From the NCBI GenBank assembly GCA_024699595.1, contig JAILPG010000313.1, positions 30,131-94,130 on the forward strand: a DNA stretch of 64,000 bases, given 5' to 3'. Below, in pieces: positions 29,038 through 36,945 of this stretch. Both the position numbers and the translations under genes were made by a program. Origin of the DNA: Lachnospiraceae bacterium (GTDB lineage: Bacteria > Bacillota_A > Clostridia > Lachnospirales > Lachnospiraceae). Positions within the stretch are counted from its first letter, which is position 1. Each line of letters opens with the position of its first letter. Under the pieces are notes generated by a model. It was not told where the DNA came from. It searched no databases and saw nothing but the letters and a program-made list of their open reading frames with translations.

Positions 29038-29966
29038 TGGGAAGCTGTTTTGGCGTTGATATAGGCGGTACTACGGTAAAGCTTGGCCTGTTTGACACTG
29101 AGGGAAACCTTCTTGACAAGTGGGAGATACCCACAAGGACTGAAAACGGCGGAGTAAACATTATCCCCGATATAGCGGATTCGATCAAAGATAAGATAAA
29201 TGAGAAAAACATTGACATAAAGGACGTTATCGGCGTAGGAATGGGAGCTCCCGGACCTATAGACAAGGAAGGCGTCATATTCAAGACCGCAAATCTCGGA
29301 TGGGGAATAAAAAACATAGTAAAAGAGCTAAGTGAACTGTTAAATGTTCCGGTAAAGGCAGGAAATGATGCAAATGTTGCCGCTCTCGGCGAAATGTGGA
29401 AGGGCGGAGGAAAAGGATACAAAAATGTAGTGCTGGTAACTCTCGGAACCGGAGTAGGCGGAGGCATCATTACGGATGGAAATATCATAACAGGATCAAC
29501 GGGAGCCGGCGGTGAGATAGGCCATATCCATGTCGAGGATGATGAGGACGACTGCTGCGGCTGCGGAAACAAGGGATGCCTTGAGCAGTATGCTTCTGCA
29601 ACGGGTGTGGTAAGACTTGCAAACAAAAAGCTTAAGGAAAGTGATGAAGACAGCCTGTTAAGGAGCACAGAAGTAAGCGCTAAGAGCGTATTTGATGCGG
29701 TAAAGGCAGGAGATAAGCTTGCAACGGAGGTTGCAGAAGAGTTTGGAGTATATCTTGCAAAGGGACTTGCAGCCATTGCCTGTGTTACCAATCCCGAGAT
29801 CTTTGTTATCGGAGGCGGTGTATCGAAAGCAGGGGACATCCTGTTTAAGTTTATAGAGGAACCTTACAGGAAATATGTCTTCCATGCGAGCAGGGATGCA
29901 AAGTTTGCGCTTGCGACGCTTGGAAACGATGCAGGAATATACGGAGCTGTAAAGCTTGTGTTATAA
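29037..29966 (+). CDS. glcK: Glucokinase, ROK family
   Basis: Cytoplasmic ATP-dependent glucokinase of 309 residues, ROK family. It starts with the nucleotide-binding motif GVDIGGTTVKLG and shows GAPGPID, the active-site Asp in GNDANVAALGE, GTGVGGGII, and the zinc-binding Cys cluster CCGCGNKGCLEQYAS, followed by IGGGVSKAGD. The ATG at 29037 shares one base with the hprK stop; a GTG three bases upstream is the alternative, and an AGAGGAGG site serves either. Glucose arriving through a non-PTS transporter, such as the ABC system upstream, would need this enzyme. Confidence 0.93.
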   Translation: MGSCFGVDIGGTTVKLGLFDTEGNLLDKWEIPTRTENGGVNIIPDIADSIKDKINEKNIDIKDVIGVGMGAPGPIDKEGVIFKTANLGWGIKNIVKELSELLNVPVKAGNDANVAALGEMWKGGGKGYKNVVLVTLGTGVGGGIITDGNIITGSTGAGGEIGHIHVEDDEDDCCGCGNKGCLEQYASATGVVRLANKKLKESDEDSLLRSTEVSAKSVFDAVKAGDKLATEVAEEFGVYLAKGLAAIACVTNPEIFVIGGGVSKAGDILFKFIEEPYRKYVFHASRDAKFALATLGNDAGIYGAVKLVL

Positions 29967-29977
29967 AGGGGATATAA

Positions 29978-30934
29978 TTGAGAGAGGATACGGTTTCACG
30001 TTTAAGAGCAGGGATTAAGGAAAACGGAATAAGGCTTAATGAGATCATGGCAGGACACACTACCTTTAAGGCAGGGGGTCCTGTCGCGTGCTATATTGAG
30101 GCAGATGATGAAAAAGAGCTTGAGTACATCCTGAGGGTACTTAAGGAAAATAATGAGAAGTATTTCATACTTGGAAACGGAAGCAATCTGCTCGTGTCCG
30201 ACAAGGGATATGACGGTTTTGTCATAAAGCTTTCGGGGAATCTTTCCGCTGTCTCCATAAACCCTGATCCGGAATTATCAGAGGATGATCCGTGTAAAGA
30301 TGAATACTTCACCGTAAGGGCAAAAGCCGGGGCTTCGCTTATAAGTGTTGCGGTAAAGAGCGCAGAGGCTTCCCTTACGGGTCTCGAATTTGCATCGGGA
30401 ATACCGGGATCCATTGGCGGAGCCATGGTCATGAATGCGGGTGCGTACGGAGGCGAGATGAAGGATGTTGTACGATCCGTGACCCTGCTTGATACGGATA
30501 CCTTTATGACCGTTCAAAGATCTGCCGGAGAAATGGAATTTAAGTACAGAGACAGTATCGTAAAGCATTCGGGCCTGATAGTCCTTGAGGCTGAGTTTTG
30601 GCTTAAAAAGGGAGATCCCGCCACGATAAAAAGCAGGATAGAAGAGTTAAAGCAAAAGAGGATCGAAAAGCAGCCTTTGGAATATCCGAGTGCAGGAAGC
30701 ACCTTTAAAAGGCCTGAGGGCTATTTTGCCGGAAAGCTTATCGAAGATTCCGGACTTAAGGGCTACAGCGTCGGAGGTGCCATGGTCTCTGATAAACACT
30801 GCGGATTTGTGATAAACAAAGGAGGCGCCACGGCCTCGGATATCATGACACTTATAAAGGATGTTCAGAGGATCGTAAAGGAAAAACAGGGTGTGATGTT
30901 AGAGCCTGAGGTTATCCTCCTCGGGGAGTTTTAA
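29978..30934 (+). CDS. murB: UDP-N-acetylenolpyruvoylglucosamine reductase
   Basis: FAD-dependent reductase that makes UDP-N-acetylmuramic acid for peptidoglycan. The 318 residues include the FAD-binding region (ILGNGSNLLVSDKGYDG), GIPGSIGGAMVMNAGAYGGEM, the YRDS motif, and the catalytic region PSAGSTFKRPEGYFAGKLI, as in the shorter Gram-positive type. The start codon is TTG at 29978, supported by AAGGGGAT six bases upstream; the next in-frame ATG would remove about 22 residues. It lies 11 bases after the glucokinase gene, in the conserved clostridial hprK-murB-rapZ-whiA order. Confidence 0.95.
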   Translation: MREDTVSRLRAGIKENGIRLNEIMAGHTTFKAGGPVACYIEADDEKELEYILRVLKENNEKYFILGNGSNLLVSDKGYDGFVIKLSGNLSAVSINPDPELSEDDPCKDEYFTVRAKAGASLISVAVKSAEASLTGLEFASGIPGSIGGAMVMNAGAYGGEMKDVVRSVTLLDTDTFMTVQRSAGEMEFKYRDSIVKHSGLIVLEAEFWLKKGDPATIKSRIEELKQKRIEKQPLEYPSAGSTFKRPEGYFAGKLIEDSGLKGYSVGGAMVSDKHCGFVINKGGATASDIMTLIKDVQRIVKEKQGVMLEPEVILLGEF

Positions 30935-30987
30935 GAGGGAAATCCCGATCATCCGGGTATGGCAGTTTAAAGCGAAAGGCAGGATAT

Positions 30988-31863
30988 ATGAGATTTGTGA
31001 TCGTGACCGGAATGTCCGGAGCGGGTAAGAGTACAACACTTAAGATGCTTGAGGATTTTGGATATTACTGCGTGGATAACCTGCCGGTACCGATGATCCC
31101 TATGTTTTCCGAATATACGACAACGCCCGGAAGCGAGATGGAAAAGGTAGCCATAGGTGTAGATGTCAGGGCATCGAGCAATTTTAACGAGCTTACCGGG
31201 ATACTTAAGAGCATGAGAGAAAGAGGCGTTGATTATGAGGTCATCTTCCTTGAAGCCAGTGATGATATCCTGATAAAGCGCTATAAAGAGACGAGAAGAG
31301 TCCATCCCCTTGCGGGTCTTGACAGTATGGACGTGGGGATAAAAAGAGAGCGGGAGAAGCTTACCGAGATCAAGAAGGATTCGGACTATATCGTGGATAC
31401 AAGTAAGCTCCTTACAAGGGAACTGAGGGCGGAGCTTGAAAAGATCTTTGTAAACAATGAAAATTACAAGAATCTGTTTGTTACCATAGAATCATTTGGC
31501 TTCAAATACGGTATCCCGCAGGATGCCGATCTGGTGTTTGATGTCAGGTTTCTGCCCAATCCCTATTACCTGGATGAGCTGAGAGGCAAGAACGGCAATG
31601 ATGACGAGGTAAAGGATTATGTGCTTGGCTTTGAAGAGGCCGGAGATTTTCTTGACAAGCTTGAGGATATGGTGGTATTTCTCCTGCCCAATTACATCCT
31701 TGAGGGAAAGAACCAGCTGGTGATAGCTATCGGGTGTACAGGAGGAAAACACAGAAGCGTCACTCTGGCAAATGCATTTTACGAAAGGATCAAAGTCCAC
31801 GAAGAGTACGGCTTTAAGATCACACACAGGGATCTTTTGAAGGATTCGGTCAGGAAAAAATAG
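30988..31863 (+). CDS. rapZ: RNase adapter protein RapZ (YvcJ)
   Basis: P-loop nucleotide-binding protein of 291 residues. Visible are Walker A GMSGAGKST at residues 8-16, a DNLP motif, DVRASSN, LEASDDILIKRYKETRRVHPL, and the C-terminal GCTGGKHRSVTLA domain. In Enterobacteria RapZ binds small RNAs and guides RNase E; in Bacillus YvcJ binds GTP and affects competence. The exact job here is not known, but its position next to whiA is conserved across Firmicutes. AAAGGCAGGAT precedes the ATG. Confidence 0.95.
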   Translation: MRFVIVTGMSGAGKSTTLKMLEDFGYYCVDNLPVPMIPMFSEYTTTPGSEMEKVAIGVDVRASSNFNELTGILKSMRERGVDYEVIFLEASDDILIKRYKETRRVHPLAGLDSMDVGIKREREKLTEIKKDSDYIVDTSKLLTRELRAELEKIFVNNENYKNLFVTIESFGFKYGIPQDADLVFDVRFLPNPYYLDELRGKNGNDDEVKDYVLGFEEAGDFLDKLEDMVVFLLPNYILEGKNQLVIAIGCTGGKHRSVTLANAFYERIKVHEEYGFKITHRDLLKDSVRKK

Positions 31864-31876
31864 AAACGGGTGGAAA

Positions 31877-32743
31877 ATGTCTTTTTCAAAAAAGGTCAAG
31901 GAAGAACTGTATAAGCACATAAATCCGTCGAGGCATTGCGAGCTTGCGGAGCTGTCTTCTCTCACAGAGTACGGAGGGGATATAGACAGGCTTTTGATAA
32001 GCACGGATAACGAAATTGTGGCGAGGAAGTGCTTTACATTATTTGAAAAAACATTTAAGATGAATGAGTATGAGCTTAAGGAAGAAGACGCGCAGGGAAA
32101 GCATATTTTTACCTGTAAGCTTAAGGATGAGGATGCCAAAAAGGTAAGAGAAGTCCTTACCGGAGAGCTCCTGTTGCAGAAGATGTGCTGCAAGCGTGCA
32201 TATTTAAGAGGAGCCTTTATTGCGTCGGGTTCCGTGATCGATCCCGGAAAGTCATATCATCTTGAGATAGTATGCAGGGATGAAAAAAAGGCAGAGAGGA
32301 TCACGGAGCTGTTTAAAAGCTTTGACATACTGGCAAAGACCGTACTTAGAAAAGGCAGTTATGTAGTCTACATCAAGGAGGGAGACAAAGTCTGTGATGC
32401 GTTGAATGTGATGGAAGCGCATGTTGCACTGATGGACTTTGAAAATGCCAGAATACTTAAGAATGTTTATAATACCGTAAACAGAAAGGTCAACTGTGAG
32501 ACGGCAAACATAAACAAGACTGTGGAGGCGGCGGTTAAACAGAGGGAGGCCATTGAATATGCCATGACGCTGCCCGAATACAAGAGCCTTCCGAAGGGTG
32601 TCAGACAGATCGCCGAATTGAGGCTTAAATATCCGGATATATCCCTTAAGGAATTGGGTGAGATGAGTGATCCTAAAGTCGGTAAATCCGGAGTTAATCA
32701 CAGATTGAGGAAAATAATGGATCTGGCCGGAAACGGCAGATGA
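31877..32743 (+). CDS. whiA: DNA-binding protein WhiA
   Basis: A 288-residue protein with an N-terminal LAGLIDADG-like domain (CCKRAYLRGAFIASGSVIDP) and a C-terminal helix-turn-helix (LKELGEMSDPKVGKSGVNHRLRKI). WhiA is a transcription factor in Streptomyces sporulation and in Bacillus influences chromosome segregation and cell division. The protein is complete, begins MSFSKKVKEEL as in most Firmicutes, and lies 13 bases after rapZ. The context (rapZ upstream, HPr downstream) is the conserved one. Confidence 0.95.
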   Translation: MSFSKKVKEELYKHINPSRHCELAELSSLTEYGGDIDRLLISTDNEIVARKCFTLFEKTFKMNEYELKEEDAQGKHIFTCKLKDEDAKKVREVLTGELLLQKMCCKRAYLRGAFIASGSVIDPGKSYHLEIVCRDEKKAERITELFKSFDILAKTVLRKGSYVVYIKEGDKVCDALNVMEAHVALMDFENARILKNVYNTVNRKVNCETANINKTVEAAVKQREAIEYAMTLPEYKSLPKGVRQIAELRLKYPDISLKELGEMSDPKVGKSGVNHRLRKIMDLAGNGR

Positions 32744-32769
32744 TCGGTTTGTAAAAGGAGTTCCTGATT

Positions 32770-33024
32770 ATGAAAAAAGAAGAGGTTGAGATCAAGCTTG
32801 AAAACGGACTGGAGGCAAGACCCATAGCACTGCTCGTGCAGGTTGCCAGTCAGTATGAAAGCAGTATTTACATCCAGTCCGGAGACAAGAGAGTGAATGC
32901 AAAGAGTATCATGGGCATGATGACACTTGTACTTTCGGCGGGAGACAAGGTTTTGGTTTCCGCAGACGGAAGCGACGAGGACGAAGCTATCAAAGGAATA
33001 GCAGGATATCTCGGCGGGAAATGA
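32770..33024 (+). CDS. Crh-like HPr family protein with Glu15
   Basis: A cytoplasmic protein of 84 residues with the HPr fold. Around the usual active site it reads GLEARP, with glutamate at exactly position 15 where HPr has the phosphorylatable histidine (GLHARP). The regulatory site AKSIMGMM is intact with serine at position 46. It should therefore be unable to pass phosphate along the sugar PTS but could be phosphorylated by HprK, as is Bacillus Crh, which has Gln15. A role as CcpA co-repressor is the likely inference. The ribosome site AAAGGAG is strong. It closes the uvrC-whiA block, with hprK 3.7 kb upstream, and is followed by a stable hairpin. Confidence 0.92.
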   Translation: MKKEEVEIKLENGLEARPIALLVQVASQYESSIYIQSGDKRVNAKSIMGMMTLVLSAGDKVLVSADGSDEDEAIKGIAGYLGGK

Positions 33025-33053
33025 TCCCCGACATGTTATGATCAAAAAGCAGC

Positions 33054-33083
33054 AGTTCACCGGACAGGCCGGTGAACTATTTA
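33054..33083 (+). terminator. Hairpin after the Crh-like gene
   Basis: AGTTCACCGG at 33054-33063 pairs perfectly with CCGGTGAACT at 33069-33078 around a five-base loop, followed by ATTTACATAC. The stem is strong but the T tract is poor, so this is a terminator or a 3'-end stabiliser. Confidence 0.6.
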
Positions 33084-33121
33084 CATACAAGATATTTTTG
33101 TAGGACCTTAAAGGATGATAC

Positions 33122-34063
33122 ATGATTAAGCTTGGAATAGTGGTTCCCTGCTACAATGAAGAGGAAGTACTGCCGGATACGATCGGACAACTGGAAGATC
33201 TCGTCAATGCTCTTATAAAAAAGGGCAGGATAGATGCTGACAGCTTTGTGCTTTATGTGGATGACGGGAGCAGGGATAAGACCTGGGAGATCATAGCGGA
33301 AAACAACAGGGAAAAAGAGCATGTCCAGGGTCTGAAGCTTGCAGGAAACGTCGGCCATCAGAATGCGCTTCTTGCAGGGCTTATGGCTGTAAAAGATGAG
33401 ACGGATGCGGCAATTTCCATCGATGCGGATCTTCAGGATGACATTTCCGTCATAGAGGAAATGATAGACCGCTTCGAGTCCGGAAACGATATCGTATACG
33501 GGGTCAGATCCGAGCGTAATGCCGATTCATTTTTCAAACGTTTTACTGCCCAGAGTTTTTACAGGATAATGAAGATGATGGGCACGAAAAGCATTTATAA
33601 CCATGCAGATTACAGACTCATGAGCAAAAGGGCGATAGAGGGGCTGTCTCAGTACAAGGAGAGAAATCTTTTCTTAAGAGGCATTGTGCCGACTATAGGC
33701 TACAGCTCAGACTGTGTATATTATGCTAGAAAGGAAAGGATGGCAGGGGAATCGAAATACCCCCTGAAAAAAATGGTATCCTTTGCCTTTGACGGTATCA
33801 CGTCTTTCAGCATCAAACCAATGAATTTTATAATGATATCCGGGATCGTGATGATATTCATTGCGATCATTGTCGCCATATTTGCGCTTCATTCGTATCT
33901 GACAGGGAATGTGGTCAGAGGCTGGACCACGCTCATCTGGTCATTGTGGTTTATCGGAGGAGCGTTAATGTTCTCCATAGGACTTGTGGGACAGTACATA
34001 GGCAAGATCTATATGGAGGTAAAGGAAAGGCCAAGGTATATAGTGGAGGAGAGACTCAGATAG
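33122..34063 (+). CDS. Membrane glycosyltransferase, GT2 (GtrB/DPM1 type)
   Basis: A 313-residue family 2 glycosyltransferase. The catalytic domain begins LGIVVPCYNEEEVLP and holds DDGSRDKTW and SIDADLQDD (the DXD-type nucleotide-sugar site). Two hydrophobic helices near residues 232-255 and 270-295 anchor the C-terminus, as in GtrB, CsbB and dolichol-phosphate mannose synthase relatives. Such enzymes usually put a single sugar onto undecaprenyl phosphate for export. It begins the accessory region with the heptose-type sugar genes, about 50 bases before the GGDEF-like gene. The transferred sugar is unknown; a product of the downstream pathway is possible. Confidence 0.9.
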   Translation: MIKLGIVVPCYNEEEVLPDTIGQLEDLVNALIKKGRIDADSFVLYVDDGSRDKTWEIIAENNREKEHVQGLKLAGNVGHQNALLAGLMAVKDETDAAISIDADLQDDISVIEEMIDRFESGNDIVYGVRSERNADSFFKRFTAQSFYRIMKMMGTKSIYNHADYRLMSKRAIEGLSQYKERNLFLRGIVPTIGYSSDCVYYARKERMAGESKYPLKKMVSFAFDGITSFSIKPMNFIMISGIVMIFIAIIVAIFALHSYLTGNVVRGWTTLIWSLWFIGGALMFSIGLVGQYIGKIYMEVKERPRYIVEERLR

Positions 34064-34109
34064 AGATATCCCGGTCTCCGCCGTTATTCCTTGAGCCCGG
34101 AGGGCAAAC

Positions 34110-34976
34110 ATGAAAGAAAAAAAATATGCGGGTAAGCTGCAGCATGATATAGGCATCAGCATCATGTTCGCTGCTCTGTTCATCGGAGCAGTTGTGCTCG
34201 CTGTCGGGGGCAGTCCGTTATTTACCGAAAACCTCATAATGGTGGTATCGGTCTTTGTGATCGCAGTGATCGCCTCGCTTGGCTTTATCACTCTTGCTGT
34301 CATACTGGCTGCACTGTCAACTGTAACCTATCTCGGCGTAAAGCTGTTCCTTGTATTCAGTCAGAATAATACGATCGAACCCATATCGTTTTTATGGATA
34401 GTGATACCGGGGCTTACGGTGCTCGGCTGTGTTCTGTATGTAAACGGACAGAACAAGATGATCATAGAAAATGCCCTGCTTAAGCGTCAGGTTGAGGAGC
34501 TTGTAATGATAGATCCGCTCACCAACCTGTACAACTTAAGAAGCATGTTCATGGATATGCAGACGCAGGTATCCTTTGCAGAGAGAAACAATCAGGCCAT
34601 ATCTTTAATGGTCATAAAGCTTAAATACCATGATGAACTTAAGAAGGTACTAAAGAGCTCCCAGTATGAACAGGTGCTTGTAAAGATATCAAAGATCGTG
34701 GTAATGACGGTACGATTAGAGGACAGGGTATATGCGATCGATGACAACGGTACGCTTGCCATCATCCTGACAACTGACAGAAAAGGCTGCAGCTCGGTAT
34801 ATGACCGTGTCAGGAGGAATATGGAAAAAGCTGACGCGTTTGCGGATATCTCGTCAAGCCCTATAAGAGTTGAAGTACAGATAGGTTTTCTTCAGTATAA
34901 CAAGGAAGAGTTCCAGAGAGACGCGAGGCTGTTTTTACAAAAAGTTCAGGAAGAAGCGGATTTTGACGCTTACTAA
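34110..34976 (+). CDS. Membrane protein with degenerate GGDEF domain
   Basis: A 288-residue protein with about four N-terminal membrane segments (residues 12-115) and a C-terminal domain that begins MIDPLTNLYNLRSMFMDM, the characteristic entry of diguanylate cyclases. The GGDEF active-site loop is replaced by DDNGTLAII, so cyclase activity is not expected. The domain may instead bind nucleotide or act in protein contacts. It lies between the glycosyltransferase and the epimerase, and the next gene begins about ten bases after its stop, so control or scaffolding of surface glycan synthesis is a reasonable but unproven role. Confidence 0.8.
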   Translation: MKEKKYAGKLQHDIGISIMFAALFIGAVVLAVGGSPLFTENLIMVVSVFVIAVIASLGFITLAVILAALSTVTYLGVKLFLVFSQNNTIEPISFLWIVIPGLTVLGCVLYVNGQNKMIIENALLKRQVEELVMIDPLTNLYNLRSMFMDMQTQVSFAERNNQAISLMVIKLKYHDELKKVLKSSQYEQVLVKISKIVVMTVRLEDRVYAIDDNGTLAIILTTDRKGCSSVYDRVRRNMEKADAFADISSSPIRVEVQIGFLQYNKEEFQRDARLFLQKVQEEADFDAY

Positions 34977-34987
34977 GAGGTGTGCGC

Positions 34988-35947
34988 ATGAAGTATTTTA
35001 TCACCGGAGGAGCAGGATTTATCGGCTCCAATATGGTTGACAGGCTGCTTTCGGAAGCAGAAAACGAAGTAGTTGTTTATGACAATTTTTCAACGGGAAG
35101 AAGGGAATTCCTGGAGGGTGCATCAAAAAATGAAAGATTCTCCCTTGTAGAAGGGGATACCCTTGATGAAGAAAAGCTTAAGGAATCAATGAAGGGCTGC
35201 GATTTTGTATTCCATTTTGCGGCAAACGCCGATGTAAGGATGGGAACCGAGCACCCGAGGAAGGATCTTGAGCAGAATACGATAGCGACCTACAACGTAC
35301 TCGAGGCCATGAGGCAAAACGGGATAAAGAGGATAGGTTTTTCGTCAACGGGCTCGGTATACGGTGAGGCAGCCGTTATCCCCACTCCCGAGGATGCGCC
35401 TTTTCCCATACAGACCTCTCTGTACGGAGCTTCCAAGCTTGCCTGCGAGGGACTGCTTGCGGCATATGCGGAGGGCTTTGATTTTAAGGTCTATATATTC
35501 AGGTTTGTATCGATCTTAGGCGAGAGATACACGCATGGTCATGTCTTTGATTTCTGCAAAAAACTTAAGGATGATCCCACCAGACTGTACATACTCGGAA
35601 ACGGAAAGCAGAGAAAATCCTATCTCTATATAAAGGACTGTCTGGAGGCGATACTCACCGTAATAAGAAATGCGGATGAAAAGGTCAATATCTATAATCT
35701 CGGTACCGACCAGTACTGTGAGGTTAACGATTCTGTCAGATGGATATCAAAAAAGCTTGGTGTAACGCCTGAGCTTTCCTATGCCGGAGGTGACAGAGGA
35801 TGGATAGGAGACAATCCTTTTATATATCTTGATACAAAGAAGGTAAGATCTCTTGGATGGGAGCCGAAGGCAACTATCGAAGAGGGCGTTGTAAAAACAG
35901 TGGAATACCTTACCGAAAATCCCTGGGTTTTTGAAGCAAGAGACTGA
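34988..35947 (+). CDS. NAD-dependent nucleotide-sugar epimerase/dehydratase
   Basis: Extended short-chain dehydrogenase/reductase of 319 residues. The N-terminal NAD-binding motif is GGAGFIG, the catalytic pair is in YGASK with Ser/Thr in SSTGSVYGE, and the general layout matches UDP-glucose 4-epimerase-like proteins. I start at the ATG at 34988, seven bases after AAGAGG; a GTG two codons upstream is possible. Because it sits directly before heptose-activating enzymes, its substrate could be a nucleotide-heptose or another GDP/UDP-sugar. Precise specificity (epimerase or dehydratase) cannot be read from the sequence. Confidence 0.87.
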   Translation: MKYFITGGAGFIGSNMVDRLLSEAENEVVVYDNFSTGRREFLEGASKNERFSLVEGDTLDEEKLKESMKGCDFVFHFAANADVRMGTEHPRKDLEQNTIATYNVLEAMRQNGIKRIGFSSTGSVYGEAAVIPTPEDAPFPIQTSLYGASKLACEGLLAAYAEGFDFKVYIFRFVSILGERYTHGHVFDFCKKLKDDPTRLYILGNGKQRKSYLYIKDCLEAILTVIRNADEKVNIYNLGTDQYCEVNDSVRWISKKLGVTPELSYAGGDRGWIGDNPFIYLDTKKVRSLGWEPKATIEEGVVKTVEYLTENPWVFEARD

Positions 35948-35970
35948 GGGAAAGGAAACGGAGGAAGCAG

Positions 35971-36945
35971 ATGATCGTTGCAAGAAGTCCTTTAAGAATA
36001 TCGCTTGGAGGAGGCGGAACGGATCTCCCGTCATATTACGAGGAAAGGGAAGGCTTTTTAATTTCCGCTGCAATAGACAAATATGTGTATATCACCCTGC
36101 ATCAGACTTTTGACAGGGGATATCTGCTCAAATATTCAAAATTTGAAAAGGCACAGGAAATAGATGAGATAGAGCATCCCATAATAAGGGAAGCGCTGAA
36201 GCTTCTTGACTGGAAGGATCCGCATATAGAGATATGCTCAATGGCCGATATTCCCGCTGGCACGGGACTCGGATCTTCAAGCAGCTTTACGACGGCTCTT
36301 CTTCGGGCACTGCATACAATGCAGGGCAATATCGTGAGCACAAGGACACTTGCCGAGGAGGCCTGTGAGATAGAAATGGTAAGGCTTAAAGAGCCCATAG
36401 GCAAGCAGGATCAGTATATTGCCGCATATGGCGGCATCACCTGTATGGATTTCCATAAGGACGGATATGTCTGGGTGGATCCTCTGCGTATCACCAAGGA
36501 AACCATGTACAATCTTGAAGACAATCTCTGCCTGTTCTTTACCGGTTTTTCCAGATCCGCAGGAAGCATATTAAAGGAGCAGGACGAAAAGAGCAAAAAC
36601 CATAACGATGACATGATAAAGAATCTCGATTACGTAAAGGAACTCGGATTCCGGAGCAGGGAGGCATTCGAGAAAGGCGATCTTGAGGCCTTTGCTGACA
36701 TCATGAATGTTCATTGGGAATACAAAAAGAAGAGATCCGGCGGCATGAGCAATGCAAAGATCGATGAGTGGTACGATCTGGCCCTTAAAAACGGGGCTTT
36801 GGGAGGAAAGATGATAGGCGCCGGAGGCGGAGGATTCTTAATGTTCTATGCCAAGGACAAGAGCAGATTAAGAAGGACTCTTACCGAGGCAGGAATGGAA
36901 GAAGTACGCTTCCGTTTTGAGATGGAAGGGGCCAAGGTATTATGA
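35971..36945 (+). CDS. hddA: GHMP kinase, probable D-glycero-D-manno-heptose-7-phosphate kinase
   Basis: Sugar kinase of the GHMP superfamily, 324 residues, matching HddA-like enzymes. It begins ARSPLRISLGGGGTDLPSYY, has the ATP-binding motif PAGTGLGSSSSFTTALL near residue 95, and ends with the GGKMIGAGGGGFLMFY motif. HddA phosphorylates D-glycero-D-manno-heptose 7-phosphate at C1 in the GDP-heptose pathway. The downstream gene overlaps its end by four bases and encodes the next two steps, and a SIS-domain isomerase follows. The family also contains fucokinase-like members, but the neighbours strongly favour heptose. Confidence 0.87.
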   Translation: MIVARSPLRISLGGGGTDLPSYYEEREGFLISAAIDKYVYITLHQTFDRGYLLKYSKFEKAQEIDEIEHPIIREALKLLDWKDPHIEICSMADIPAGTGLGSSSSFTTALLRALHTMQGNIVSTRTLAEEACEIEMVRLKEPIGKQDQYIAAYGGITCMDFHKDGYVWVDPLRITKETMYNLEDNLCLFFTGFSRSAGSILKEQDEKSKNHNDDMIKNLDYVKELGFRSREAFEKGDLEAFADIMNVHWEYKKKRSGGMSNAKIDEWYDLALKNGALGGKMIGAGGGGFLMFYAKDKSRLRRTLTEAGMEEVRFRFEMEGAKVL

